From JAUVXJ01 sp034430275 (lineage in GTDB: Bacteria > Chloroflexota > Anaerolineae > UBA7937 > B3-Chlor), in assembly GCA_034430275.1 (NCBI GenBank), contig DAOUEW010000307.1, positions 1-30,255 on the forward strand: DNA of 30,255 bases. The letters are read 5' to 3'. The notes below the pieces were generated by a model. The model saw nothing but the letters and a program-made list of their open reading frames with translations. It did no database searches and was not told where the DNA came from. Shown here piece by piece: positions 17,605-25,819 of this stretch. How positions within the stretch are numbered: the first letter of the stretch is position 1; each line of letters starts with the position of its first letter. Position numbers and translations under genes: made by a program.

Positions 17605-18975
17605 ATGAGGAAAGACCGTTTAGGCAAGATACTGATCGTGCTGAGCACACTGTTGCTGGCCTCACTGATGCTGACGGCGCCTGTGCTGGCAGCCGACATC
17701 AGGACCAAGGACGTGATCGTCATCGACGAGGACGTTGACGATGATCTGTATCTCTTCGCGGGTTCCATAACCGTCAACGGCACAGTCCACGGCGATCTGA
17801 TCGCTACGGGCGGCGACATAGTCGTGAATGGCCTTGTCGACGGCGACCTCTGGGCTGCTGGAGGAAGCGTGCACATCAATGGCACGGTGACGGATGACGT
17901 ACGTTTCGCCGGCAGCGACCTGATACTCGGTCCCGGTGGACAGATTGGCGACGACCTCTTTGCCGCTGGATTCGGGTTCGGCGCGGGATCAGGCAGCGTG
18001 ATAGCCAGCGACGTATTCGTGGCCGGGTATCAGGCACTGTTTGGCGGGGAGATCGGTGGAAACGCCAAGGTCGCGGTCGCTGGGCTGGAGATCTCGGGCC
18101 ACATCGCCGGCGACGTGGAGGCCCAGGTGGAGAAGCCAGATCCCGAGTTCGAGCAGTACAGCTTCTTCATGCGCATGTGGAGCCCATACATGCCCGAGCG
18201 TATCATCGCGCCAGGGCTGGCCGTGATGGAGGATGCTCAGATAGATGGCGACTTGACCTACACCAGCCCCGTGACGGCAGATATCCCGGACGAGGCCATG
18301 GGCGGTGTTGTCGTCTACCAGACCCCGGTGCCGGAGGAGGCGGAAGCCGCTGAGATCCAGGTGCCAGAGGTCCCCACTGGCGCGTTGACGATTGCGGCGA
18401 TCGTGACCTGGTTCATCGGCTGGATCGTGGGCACGCTGCGCAACTTCTTGACCCTGTTGGCCGTCGGGGCGCTCCTTCTGTGGCTCGTACCGGCCTGGCT
18501 CAAGGAAGCGGCTCGGCACTGGAAGGAGAAACCAGCGCACAGCCTGGGCTGGGGCGTGGCGGTACTGGTGGCGTTCCTCGTCCTCGTGCCCCTGTTGTTC
18601 TTCGTGATGATCGTGCTCGACATCATCCTGGGCATCTTGACCCTGGGTGGGTTGGTCGGCATCATCACCGGCGTGGTCATGGTATTGGAGGCCATCTTGG
18701 TCGTAGGGTTCTGGATCATCTCCGTCTACGTCACCAAGGTCGTCTTCGGCTATCTCATAGGGTGGCTGATCTTGAAGCGTTTCGCTTCCACGTGGGTGGA
18801 CAAGGCCATGGGCCTGATACCGCTACTGATCGGTCTGGTGATCTTCGTGCTGGTGAGGAGCATTCCTTTCCTCGGTGCGTTCGTCAGCCTGCTGGTCACC
18901 ATCTTCGGCCTCGGTGCCATGTGGCTCCTGGCCTGGGTGCGCATCTACAAGCCCAAGAAGGCAGCTTCGACGTAG
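17605..18975 (+). CDS. Exported bactofilin-like (polymer-forming) protein with C-terminal membrane domain
   Basis: The protein has 456 residues from ATG 17605, chosen because AAGGAGG lies 7 bases upstream and because a clean signal peptide follows (MRKDRLGKILIVLSTLLLAS ... APVLAA, about 30 residues). After it comes a right-handed beta-helix-like region (about 35-190) of short repeats of the kind GSITVNGTVHGDL / GDIVVNGLVDGDL / GSVHINGTVTDDV, the pattern of bactofilin-type polymer-forming domains. After a linker with an acidic stretch (PEEAEAAEIQVPEVP) come about six hydrophobic helices (about 265-450). The repeat domain should lie outside the membrane, unlike cytoplasmic bactofilins. Family role: such proteins are thought to organise the cell envelope, but none is proved for this fusion. 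It stands alone between its own promoter and a terminator-like hairpin. Confidence 0.8.
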   Translation: MRKDRLGKILIVLSTLLLASLMLTAPVLAADIRTKDVIVIDEDVDDDLYLFAGSITVNGTVHGDLIATGGDIVVNGLVDGDLWAAGGSVHINGTVTDDVRFAGSDLILGPGGQIGDDLFAAGFGFGAGSGSVIASDVFVAGYQALFGGEIGGNAKVAVAGLEISGHIAGDVEAQVEKPDPEFEQYSFFMRMWSPYMPERIIAPGLAVMEDAQIDGDLTYTSPVTADIPDEAMGGVVVYQTPVPEEAEAAEIQVPEVPTGALTIAAIVTWFIGWIVGTLRNFLTLLAVGALLLWLVPAWLKEAARHWKEKPAHSLGWGVAVLVAFLVLVPLLFFVMIVLDIILGILTLGGLVGIITGVVMVLEAILVVGFWIISVYVTKVVFGYLIGWLILKRFASTWVDKAMGLIPLLIGLVIFVLVRSIPFLGAFVSLLVTIFGLGAMWLLAWVRIYKPKKAAST

Positions 18976-19023
18976 ACTCACTGGCGCCCGTCTGGGGCCG
19001 CGGGTGAGCGCTTCGAACGGTCA

Positions 19024-19057
19024 GGGTGGAGACACGTGTCTCCACCCCTTCTTCTTG
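19024..19057 (+). terminator. Perfect 12-bp palindrome followed by T-rich tract
   Basis: Bases 19024-19047 are a perfect inverted repeat with arms GGGTGGAGACAC and GTGTCTCCACCC, followed by CTTCTTCTTGT. It lies 49 bases after the bactofilin-like gene and should end its transcript. On the minus strand there is no T-run, so it is not an obvious terminator for the converging mnmG. Its form (GC-rich, fully palindromic) also resembles a dispersed REP-like unit. Confidence 0.6.
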
Positions 19058-19182
19058 TCTCGGATGAGAGTGCTCGACAGCCACATAGGCCGTAGGGTCG
19101 ATGGAGTGCCTGCCCCGAAGACGGAGTCGTGGCCTGTGCACGTCAGTTAGAGATGGAGAACCGGGCAATCGCGGGGATACCG

Positions 19183-21129
19183 CTAGCTGTCTCTGCACCG
19201 TTCCAGATAGACGAGGAGGACGGAGATGTCTGCAGGGTTGACGCCGCTGATGCGGGAGGCCTGGCCCACGGTGGCGGGCCGAATACGATCGAGCTTCTCC
19301 TGTGCTTCCTTGCGTATGCCCACGATGGTCTGATAATTGAAGGAGTCGGGGATACGTCGTTCCTCGAGGCGACTCACACGTCGGACCTGCTTACGCTGGG
19401 TCTCGATGTAACCTGCGTACTTGGCCTCGATGGTCACCTGGCGCGCGGCGTCGGGCGTCAGCCCCTCTGGGTTGGGGAAGAGGGTCTCGAGCATAGCGTA
19501 GGCTGTCTCAGGGCGGCGCAGGAATTGCAGGGCGTTGACGCCGTCGTGAAGAGGCTCAAGGCCCCAGCCACTGAGCTGCTGGTTGGTCTCTGGAGTGGGA
19601 CGCAGCCAGGTGTCGCTCAGCCGGCTTAGCTCCTCTTCGATGGCCTTTCTCTTCTTCTGCACGGCCTGGAAGCGCTTGGCGTCCACTAAACCTATCTCGT
19701 AGCCCAGGGGCGACAGACGCAGATCGGCGTTGTCCTGCCGCAGCAGAAGACGGTATTCGGCGCGCGAGGTCATCATACGATAAGGCTCGTGGATATCCTT
19801 GGTGACCAGATCATCGATGAGCACGCCGATGTAGGCCTGGTCACGGCGCAAGACGATAGGGGGGCCGCCGCGAACCTTGCGTGCGGCGTTGATGCCGGCC
19901 ACGATGCCCTGCGCGGCCGCTTCCTCGTAGCCAGACGTGCCGTTGATCTGGCCAGCGTGGAACAGGCCTTCCACCACTTTGGTTTCCAGTGAAGCCTTGA
20001 GCTGGGAGGGAGGCACGTAGTCGTACTCCACAGCGTATCCGTAGCGGAGAACCTCCACGTTTCGTAGGGCCGGGACCGTCCGCAGCATGGCAAGCTGGAC
20101 GTCCTCAGGCAGGCTGGTATAGGCTCCCTGGACGTATACCTGGTTCGTGTGCCAGCCTTCGGGTTCCAGGAACAACTGGTGGGAGTCCTTGTCGGGGAAG
20201 CTGGGCACCTTGATCTCGATACTGGGGCAGTAGCGGGGACCGCCTGCCCGGATGGTTCCGTCGTAGAGAGGTGCACGAAACAGGTTGGCCAGGATGATCT
20301 CGTGGGTCTTGCTGTTGGTGTGCACCAGGTAGCATGGTAACTGACGGCGCCAGCCATCCAGGGAAGGGCAGGGATAGATGGAATTCGGTTCCTCATGGAT
20401 GATGACTGGTCTGGGGGCCTCGAAACCCTCGTCGGGGTAGGTGAAGCTGAAGAAGAGCGGCTCTTCGCTGCCCGTCTGGACCCGGGTCCTGGAGAAGTCC
20501 AGGGTGCGAGCATCCACGCGAGGCGGGGTGTCTGTCTTGAGCCGGTCCAGCTCGAGGCCAGCCTCTGCCATAGATGCGGAGAGGCCCAGGGCTGGCGGTT
20601 CTCCGTCACGGCCCCCTGGCCATGAGCGTGCACCCCTCGTGAGTCGAGCATTGAGGAAGGTCCCCGTGGTCAGGACAACGGCCTTGGCCCGAAAAGACTG
20701 CCCATCGCTCGTTTGTACACCGCAGACCCTATCGTCAACGACCAGCAGTCTCTCCACGGCTGCCTGCCGAAGATCGAGAAGTGGTGTGGCCTCCAGCGTG
20801 CTTCTCATGGTCGAGGAGTAGAGACGCCTATCCGCCTGGGCTCGCAGGGCGTGAACCGCCGGGCCTTTGCTTTGATTGAGGAGGCGGATCTGGATGAAGG
20901 TGCGGTCGATGTTACGAGCTTGCTCTCCCCCCAGGGCTCCGATCTCGCGGGTGAGGTGTCCTTTGGCTGGTCCTCCGACGCTGGGGTTGCAGGGCATCTC
21001 GGCGACGTGGTCGAGGCTGATGGTGAGGAGCAGCGTACGGCAGCCCATGCGTGCTGCCGCCAGAGCGGCTTCGCAGCCCGCATGGCCCGCTCCGACCACG
21101 ATCACGTCGTACGTCTGCTCGGTAGCCAT
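19183..21129 (-). CDS. mnmG: tRNA uridine-5-carboxymethylaminomethyl synthesis enzyme MnmG (GidA)
   Basis: The protein has 648 residues from ATG 21129. With MnmE it makes the cmnm5 group on U34 of several tRNAs, using FAD, glycine and a folate. The N-terminal FAD motif is VVGAGHAGCEAALAAARMG (residues 11-29). Further signature blocks are CNPSVGGPAKGHL, GTFLNARL, YCPSIEIKVPSFPDKDSHQ, GQINGTSGYEEAAAQG and the C-terminal IVGIRKEAQEKLDRIRPATVGQASRISGVNPADI (quoted in parts). Length is normal for MnmG. The frame is open to 21234, but the extra 35 residues overlap the promoter and have no family likeness. GGAG occurs about 11 bases upstream. mnmE and rsmG are not adjacent here. The function is well established for the family. 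Confidence 0.97.
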   Translation of the reverse strand: MATEQTYDVIVVGAGHAGCEAALAAARMGCRTLLLTISLDHVAEMPCNPSVGGPAKGHLTREIGALGGEQARNIDRTFIQIRLLNQSKGPAVHALRAQADRRLYSSTMRSTLEATPLLDLRQAAVERLLVVDDRVCGVQTSDGQSFRAKAVVLTTGTFLNARLTRGARSWPGGRDGEPPALGLSASMAEAGLELDRLKTDTPPRVDARTLDFSRTRVQTGSEEPLFFSFTYPDEGFEAPRPVIIHEEPNSIYPCPSLDGWRRQLPCYLVHTNSKTHEIILANLFRAPLYDGTIRAGGPRYCPSIEIKVPSFPDKDSHQLFLEPEGWHTNQVYVQGAYTSLPEDVQLAMLRTVPALRNVEVLRYGYAVEYDYVPPSQLKASLETKVVEGLFHAGQINGTSGYEEAAAQGIVAGINAARKVRGGPPIVLRRDQAYIGVLIDDLVTKDIHEPYRMMTSRAEYRLLLRQDNADLRLSPLGYEIGLVDAKRFQAVQKKRKAIEEELSRLSDTWLRPTPETNQQLSGWGLEPLHDGVNALQFLRRPETAYAMLETLFPNPEGLTPDAARQVTIEAKYAGYIETQRKQVRRVSRLEERRIPDSFNYQTIVGIRKEAQEKLDRIRPATVGQASRISGVNPADISVLLVYLERCRDS

Positions 21130-21150
21130 CTCCAGAGATCTCCGGCAACT

Positions 21151-21179
21151 AGTATACAGTAGCGCCACGGGCGCGGCAA
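21151..21179 (-). promoter_or_regulatory. Promoter of mnmG
   Basis: On the minus strand TTGCCG (21174-21179) and TATACT (21151-21156) are separated by 17 bases. Transcription would begin near 21144, leaving a very short leader of about 15 bases before the mnmG ATG. Confidence 0.5.
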
Positions 21180-21348
21180 CGCCTGGATCGAGCTGTGGTG
21201 ATCGACAGGGTCTCACCATCTTGGGTCCGGCCACGACGAGTGGAGCGGCGCAATCACTGCATCCGCTGGCAGCATTGATCAGACTGAAAGAGGCTTCAAA
21301 GGTATCAGTTGTTCCGTCCTGAACCCGATTGGCCAGACACCGTCGTAA

Positions 21349-21369
21349 GGGCGGGTCTCAGACCCGCCC
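21349..21369. repeat. GC-rich palindrome, REP-like
   Basis: Arms GGGCGGGTCT and AGACCCGCCC form a perfect 10-bp inverted repeat around a single central C. It is followed by CTGCATGC, not by T, so it is not a terminator. Such nearly self-complementary units are typical of dispersed intergenic palindromes, and I infer that copies exist elsewhere in the genome. Confidence 0.5.
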
Positions 21370-21404
21370 CTGCATGCTACTTGCCCGACCCTCCCGGCGA
21401 GCGC

Positions 21405-21433
21405 TTGATCTCACGAAACAGTTGTGCTCTAAT
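21405..21433 (+). promoter_or_regulatory. Promoter of the 7-TM membrane protein gene
   Basis: TTGATC (21405-21410) and TCTAAT (21428-21433, 5 of 6 to TATAAT) are 17 bases apart. Transcription would start near 21440, about 73 bases before ATG 21513. Confidence 0.5.
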
Positions 21434-21512
21434 ACGTGGTCATGGCTGCCTCTGATACGAGGGCGCTAGTGGTACGCTCGGAAGCAATGGCCAGCCAGTG
21501 GGGGTGGTGCGC

Positions 21513-22406
21513 ATGAACGCTGCTGATAGAAGAGGACAGGAGCGGGTCACGGAGAGGGCCATCTACTCTGTGGATCCCCTGGCCAGGCTGCTTCTGGACA
21601 GACTTGGGATTGGACCATACGTCATGGCGTCGGTTGCTCTGGTCTGGGGCGTTGTCTTCCTGCTAGTCATACCCGCCACTTGCGGCTGCCTGCGGAGTCA
21701 AGATGGACACCTGGGCAGCCTGGAGGACTGGCACGCCCAGTTGCTCTTGCTGTTGGTGTTCCCCGCCGCCTGCGCCTTCTATGTCTGGCAGCCTCAGGCT
21801 ATCGCCCGGGTGTACGAGGCCATGCACGTGCGCCAGAGGCTCGTCGACGGCATAGGAGGTTACCGCCACAGGGTGTGGCTGTGGCTGTCCATCGCACTGG
21901 GGATAGGCATCGTGCTCTTCGACAGCCCCAAGATGGTAGCCAACTACGGCTCCTGGTGGATGAACCAGAACTGGCTGACCATCCTGGGGCGGGAGGCAAG
22001 TCTGGCCTTCGCCTTCTACGTGTTGAGCATGATGGCCTGGAGGCAGTTCGTAGCCACCCTGGAGTGGAGGCGGCTACTGCCTAGCCAGACCACGGAAACG
22101 GGCCTGAGGGCGGCTTCCACCTATGGCTTGAGCTGGGCTTTCTTCGTGGCCCTCCTGGGGCTGCGCTTGAGCATCGAGGCTATAGAGTTGCCCCGCCGTG
22201 CAGGCAGCATCACCCCTGACTACTACGCCAAGGTAGCCGCTTACGTGATAGCCTCGGTAGGCTTCTTCTGCGCCCCCATGTGGGGGGCACTGGGCAAGGA
22301 CACTGAGTTCCCCGGCCACCAGCTCAGAATCTGGCTGGAGTTGGCGGGAATAGTGGCGTTGCCCCTGCTAGGATTCCTGGTCCTTAGGCTCGCCCTGGGC
22401 CCATAG
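21513..22406 (+). CDS. Polytopic membrane protein of unknown function (about 7 TM)
   Basis: I do not recognise this 297-residue protein. ATG 21513 is chosen over a GTG five codons upstream (21498), because the intervening GGGGGTGG can serve as ribosome-binding site. Hydrophobic helices are seen at about ASVALVWGVVFLLVIP, AQLLLLLVFPAACAFYVW, LWLSIALGIGIVLF, REASLAFAFYVLSMMAW, YGLSWAFFVALLGLRL, AAYVIASVGFFCAPMW and LAGIVALPLLGFLVLRLAL. There are no evident catalytic motifs. The segment between the first two helices holds a CGC pair, and the long hydrophilic stretch RVYEAMHVRQRLVDGIGGYRHR between helices 2 and 3 is probably cytoplasmic. It has its own promoter, is divergent from mnmG, and converges on the ECF operon with only 15 bases between the stops. 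Confidence 0.7.
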   Translation: MNAADRRGQERVTERAIYSVDPLARLLLDRLGIGPYVMASVALVWGVVFLLVIPATCGCLRSQDGHLGSLEDWHAQLLLLLVFPAACAFYVWQPQAIARVYEAMHVRQRLVDGIGGYRHRVWLWLSIALGIGIVLFDSPKMVANYGSWWMNQNWLTILGREASLAFAFYVLSMMAWRQFVATLEWRRLLPSQTTETGLRAASTYGLSWAFFVALLGLRLSIEAIELPRRAGSITPDYYAKVAAYVIASVGFFCAPMWGALGKDTEFPGHQLRIWLELAGIVALPLLGFLVLRLALGP

Positions 22407-22421
22407 CGCCGGGCTGCTCGA

Positions 22422-23150
22422 TCAGACGGTCGACCCTGCTCTTCGGGTCTCTATCCCCTTCCAGGCTCCCACGACGGCGACGACGATGATGCAGGCCACG
22501 ATAGTCTCAGGAATGCCGTTGGTCAGTCCGGCCACGAGTGCCGCTTCGGCTGGCAGATAGCCTCTGAGAACCAGCATCGTCAGGACCAGGATGGTGTTGG
22601 TCAGGGTCCCCACCGCTCCCGACAGGATCAGTGCCTGGAGCTCTCTGTTCTCGCGCAGCGCCAGAAAGACGAAGCCGGCCACCAGGGCCAGGAGCACGAT
22701 GGCGAAGACCACCGCCAGCAATACGTTCACGGCGAGCACCCAGTAGACGAAGGCCCCGCACAAAACCAACAGGCACCCGGCCAGCGCCATTGCGGCGTAC
22801 TTGCCCGTCTTCCTGAAACCGGCGTACGCGGCCCAGGCAGTGAGACCGATGAAGAGGCGTGGCAGAATGGCCACCAGGGGGTCCTGGAACATGACCACGC
22901 CCAGCAGACCGGCCTGGAACCAGCTAGAGAGCCCGAAGAGCAGCCCCAGCACCAGGCCCACAATAGGGCCCTCCAAGATGGCGCCGATGATGACCGGCAC
23001 GTGCAGCGTAGTGGCGTGCTGGGCTGGAGTAGGTACCGGTATGTACCCTGGGCCAGCAGTGCCCAGATACCCCAGCAAGGCAATGATGGCACCCAGCACC
23101 CCAGCGATGACGATCTTGCGCACCACGGTGCGCGTCCCTCTGTTCTCCAT
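22422..23150 (-). CDS. ECF transporter substrate-binding (S) component
   Basis: The protein has 242 residues from ATG 23150, selected because AAGGAGAG stands about 6 bases upstream; a start at 23186 would overlap ecfT. It is very hydrophobic, with an N-terminal basic segment (RTVVRKIVIAGVLGAII) and the family block PTPAQHATTLHVPVIIGAIL followed by GPIVGLVLGLLFGLSSW, typical of the ECF S-component family that includes pantothenate-, folate- and thiamine-type proteins. It is longer than the usual 170-200 residues, with extra hydrophobic length in the middle (about 110-170), so it may have seven helices rather than six. It is the last gene of the ecfA1-ecfA2-ecfT operon, which makes the transporter a dedicated, self-contained unit. 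Substrate not determined; a water-soluble vitamin is the class expectation. Confidence 0.85.
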   Translation of the reverse strand: MENRGTRTVVRKIVIAGVLGAIIALLGYLGTAGPGYIPVPTPAQHATTLHVPVIIGAILEGPIVGLVLGLLFGLSSWFQAGLLGVVMFQDPLVAILPRLFIGLTAWAAYAGFRKTGKYAAMALAGCLLVLCGAFVYWVLAVNVLLAVVFAIVLLALVAGFVFLALRENRELQALILSGAVGTLTNTILVLTMLVLRGYLPAEAALVAGLTNGIPETIVACIIVVAVVGAWKGIETRRAGSTV

Positions 23151-23182
23151 GAATCTCTCCTTCCTCGAAAACGTCATGGTCT

Positions 23183-24094
23183 TCAACGTACGATCAGGGA
23201 GGCCACGTCCTTGATATAGCCTCCGACCGCTGTGGCCACCAATCCGTCAATGGCCCTGAAGTTGTACAGGGCGACCGCCGCGCAGAAGATGGTCACCAGG
23301 GCCAGGGCCAGATAGTCGCTCGGCACGGGTCTCAATTGAATGAAGCTCGTCCGTCCTCTACCGCCCGTGTAGCCCCGGGCCTCCATAGCCAGGGTCAGGT
23401 CCTCGGCCCGGCGCAAGGCACTGAGGAAGAGGGGCACCATGAGGGGGAGCATGTTCCGGGTCCGCTGAATGAAACGCAGCCTCCCCTGCTCTCCGAAGTC
23501 GGCTCCGCGCGATGCCTGGGCCTTCATGATCCTCTCCAGTTCTCCCGCCAGCGTAGGAGCGAAGCGGAGCGCGATGGCAAAGACCAGCGACAACTCGTGA
23601 GCTGGAAAACTGAACCGCTCCAGGGGATGGAGAAGCCGCTCCAGGCCATGGGTGAGCTGCGTAGTAGTGCTGGTGAGCGTGAAGAGGCTGATCAGGATCA
23701 TAAACTCCAGGAGGCGCAAGGCCATGAGACCGATCTGCCTGAGGCTACACGTGGTGACGGTGACGAAGCCGCCCCGCCAGATGACGGAGCAAACCTCAGA
23801 CCCATACTGATCCCGGTAGAAAAGGAGTTGCAGCACGGCGAAGAAAGTGATCCAGGGCAGTGCCGGCCGTAGCCCTTGCAGGGCGTAGCGCAGGGGGGTG
23901 TGAGCCAGGTAGACTATGCCCAGCAGAGCCAGCAGCAGCAGCACGCTGGCCGTGTATGAGTTGGCGAAGGCTACCGTGGCCACGAGGAGGGTGAACATCA
24001 CGATCTTCGCTCTGGGGTCGAGACCGTGCACAAAGGAGCCGACGGGCAGATACTGGCCGATGGTGATGTGGCGGAAGGCGCTGAACTCGCTCAT
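23183..24094 (-). CDS. ecfT: ECF transporter transmembrane component EcfT
   Basis: This 303-residue integral membrane protein is the scaffold that joins the two ATPases to the S component and toggles it in the membrane. The N-terminus (GQYLPVGSFVHGLDPRAKIV) is the family signature, including the H-x-LDPR-x-K motif. Hydrophobic helices follow at about 33-65, 78-95, 123-143 and 215-230. The two coupling-helix motifs that contact the ATPases are visible: AQASRGADF at about 192-200 (consensus ARG changed to SRG) and AMEARGYTGG at about 236-245. A last helix lies near the C-terminus. It starts 4 bases after the ecfA2 stop, so the two are tightly coupled, and the S-component gene follows 32 bases further on. 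Confidence 0.93.
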   Translation of the reverse strand: MSEFSAFRHITIGQYLPVGSFVHGLDPRAKIVMFTLLVATVAFANSYTASVLLLLALLGIVYLAHTPLRYALQGLRPALPWITFFAVLQLLFYRDQYGSEVCSVIWRGGFVTVTTCSLRQIGLMALRLLEFMILISLFTLTSTTTQLTHGLERLLHPLERFSFPAHELSLVFAIALRFAPTLAGELERIMKAQASRGADFGEQGRLRFIQRTRNMLPLMVPLFLSALRRAEDLTLAMEARGYTGGRGRTSFIQLRPVPSDYLALALVTIFCAAVALYNFRAIDGLVATAVGGYIKDVASLIVR

Positions 24095-24098
24095 CGTG

Positions 24099-24974
24099 TC
24101 ACTCTACCTGGGTCTCTGCAAAGCCGAAGCAGCGGCATATCTCCTCCTCTGCCTCGCGCACCGACAGGAGATCGACGGGCACATCCAGGCCCTGGTTCCG
24201 GAGTCCACACATCACCTGGGTGATCTGGGGTGCCTCCAGGCCGTGGGAGCGCAGGAGCTCCGCCTCTGGAAAGACCTCGCGGGGAGTACCTTCCAGGACG
24301 GTTCGTCCGTCGACGATGACGTAGATCCTGTCCGAGACGCGCACGACGCTCTCCATGTCGTGAGACACGAGTACGATGGTCGTCCCGTGGTTGTTCCGTA
24401 GCTCCAGGATCCTGCAAAGAAGGTCGTTGGAAGTAACAGGATCGAGCCCGCAGGTTGGCTCATCGAGAACCAGGATGCTGGGCTCCAGGGCCAGGACCCC
24501 GGCCATGGCCACTTTGCGCATCTCACCACCGCTCAGTGTGAAGGTGAGGCGATCCTTGAAGCCCGCAAAATCCAGGCCGACGGTGTGCATAGCCTTCTGG
24601 ACGCGGCGGCGGACCTCCTGCCGGTCCAGCCCGAAATTGCGGGGACCAAAGGCGATGTCGTCGCCGACGTACTGCTCGAACAACTGCTGCTCCGGACTCT
24701 GGAAGATCATGCCCACGTGGCGACGCAGCCACTTGACGTCCAGATCCGCGTCACCGAGGTCCTGCCCGAGCACGATGACCCTGCCCGCCTGCGGCCTGAT
24801 CAGCGCGTTGAAATGTTGGATGAGCGTGGATTTGCCGGAGCCGGTGGGACCGATGATGGAGACGATCTCGCCTTCAGCCACCTCCATGTCCACGCCTTGC
24901 AGGGAGACGGCCTCGAAAGGAGTCCCTGCGAGGTAGGTGTGGTGCAGGTCTTCCACCCGCAGTGTGGGTTTCAT
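24099..24974 (-). CDS. ecfA2: ECF transporter ATPase EcfA2 (second ATPase)
   Basis: This is a 291-residue ABC ATPase. Walker A is GPTGSGKST (residues 42-50), the Q-loop is FQSPEQQLFE (91-100), the ABC signature LSGGEMRKVAMAG (147-159), Walker B ILVLDEPTCGLDP (167-179) and the switch histidine H205 in VSHDMESV. The Q-loop with SPEQQLFE and the signature with GGEMRK match the EcfA subgroup (energy-coupling factor) rather than general importers. A C-terminal tail of about 50 residues (from ELLRSHGL) is normal for EcfA. The start ATG overlaps the ecfA1 stop by three bases (ATGA), and ecfT follows by 4 bases. With EcfA1 it forms the ATP-hydrolysing heterodimer. Confidence 0.95.
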   Translation of the reverse strand: MKPTLRVEDLHHTYLAGTPFEAVSLQGVDMEVAEGEIVSIIGPTGSGKSTLIQHFNALIRPQAGRVIVLGQDLGDADLDVKWLRRHVGMIFQSPEQQLFEQYVGDDIAFGPRNFGLDRQEVRRRVQKAMHTVGLDFAGFKDRLTFTLSGGEMRKVAMAGVLALEPSILVLDEPTCGLDPVTSNDLLCRILELRNNHGTTIVLVSHDMESVVRVSDRIYVIVDGRTVLEGTPREVFPEAELLRSHGLEAPQITQVMCGLRNQGLDVPVDLLSVREAEEEICRCFGFAETQVE

Positions 24975-25819
24975 GTCCGCAGCTCCGCAGGTCTGGGTAA
25001 GCCACAGAGTTCATCGACGAGCTCTTGCACCGTAAGCAACGGGTTGGGGAGAGCCGGTTGTCGCTGGTGCAGTCGCTGGGCCAATTGGGTGACCGGGGGG
25101 ACGTCGAGTCCCAGTTCTAGTAGCCTGGTAGGTTGGCCGAAAACCTCCCGGGGCGGGCCGTCCATGGCGATGCTTCCCTCGTCCATGACCACGACCCGGG
25201 TGCCTTCCACGGCCTCGCACATGAAGTGGGTAATGGCCACGATGGTCACGCCCTGGCGAGAGAGCCGTCGTACGGTGTCCAAGACGTCTCGCCGGCCCTG
25301 AGGATCGAGCATGGCCGTAGCCTCATCGAGGACCAGACAACTGGGTCGCATGGCCATGACACCAGCGATGCCTACCCGCTGCTTCTGGCCCGCTGAGAGC
25401 ATGTGGGGAGGTCTGTGCCGGTGGGCGATCATGTCTACGCCATCCAGGGCCTCGTTCACTCGCTCCTCGATCTCCCCGCGTGGTACGCCCATGTTCTCCG
25501 GACCGAACGCCACGTCTTCCTCCACCACCGTGGCCACGAGCTGGTTGTCTGGTACCTGGAAGACCATGCCCACCGTGTGTCGCAGCGTCGCCAGGTGCTG
25601 GGGGTCCTTGGTGTTCTTTCCTTCGATCCAGACATCGCCCTGGGTGGGGAGGAGCAGAGCGTTGAGGTGCTTGGCGAGGGTGGACTTGCCGGAGCCGTTC
25701 CTGCCGATGATGACCACGTACTCGCCCTTATCTATGTGTAAGCAAACGTCTCGTAGGGCGGGCACAGGGCGTGGCCGGTCCAGGTCATACGTGTGGTGAA
25801 GGTGTTCGATTGTGATCAT
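24971..25819 (-). CDS. ecfA1: ECF transporter ATPase EcfA1 (first ATPase)
   Basis: This 282-residue ABC ATPase is the first gene of the operon. Walker A is GRNGSGKST (39-47), Q-loop FQVPDNQLVATVVEEDVAFG (88-107), Walker B CLVLDEATAMLDP (161-173) and switch histidine in AITHFMCEA. The DEATAMLDP form of Walker B is typical of EcfA1. The ABC signature is LSAGQKQRVGIAG (141-153), with alanine where most members have glycine (LSGGQ); this is a modest oddity in a highly conserved motif. Upstream lie AAGGGGC as a ribosome-binding site and, 35 bases before the ATG, the T-run of an intrinsic terminator. Expression therefore has to pass that terminator (see the leader entry). Confidence 0.95.
   Translation of the reverse strand: MITIEHLHHTYDLDRPRPVPALRDVCLHIDKGEYVVIIGRNGSGKSTLAKHLNALLLPTQGDVWIEGKNTKDPQHLATLRHTVGMVFQVPDNQLVATVVEEDVAFGPENMGVPRGEIEERVNEALDGVDMIAHRHRPPHMLSAGQKQRVGIAGVMAMRPSCLVLDEATAMLDPQGRRDVLDTVRRLSRQGVTIVAITHFMCEAVEGTRVVVMDEGSIAMDGPPREVFGQPTRLLELGLDVPPVTQLAQRLHQRQPALPNPLLTVQELVDELCGLPRPAELRT

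Larger units (their letters stand above)
21180..21512. other. Divergent intergenic region between mnmG and a membrane protein gene
   Basis: Beyond the mnmG promoter the region holds a GC-rich palindrome (21349-21369) and a promoter for the gene at 21513. No coding or RNA gene was recognised in the rest. Confidence 0.6.
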
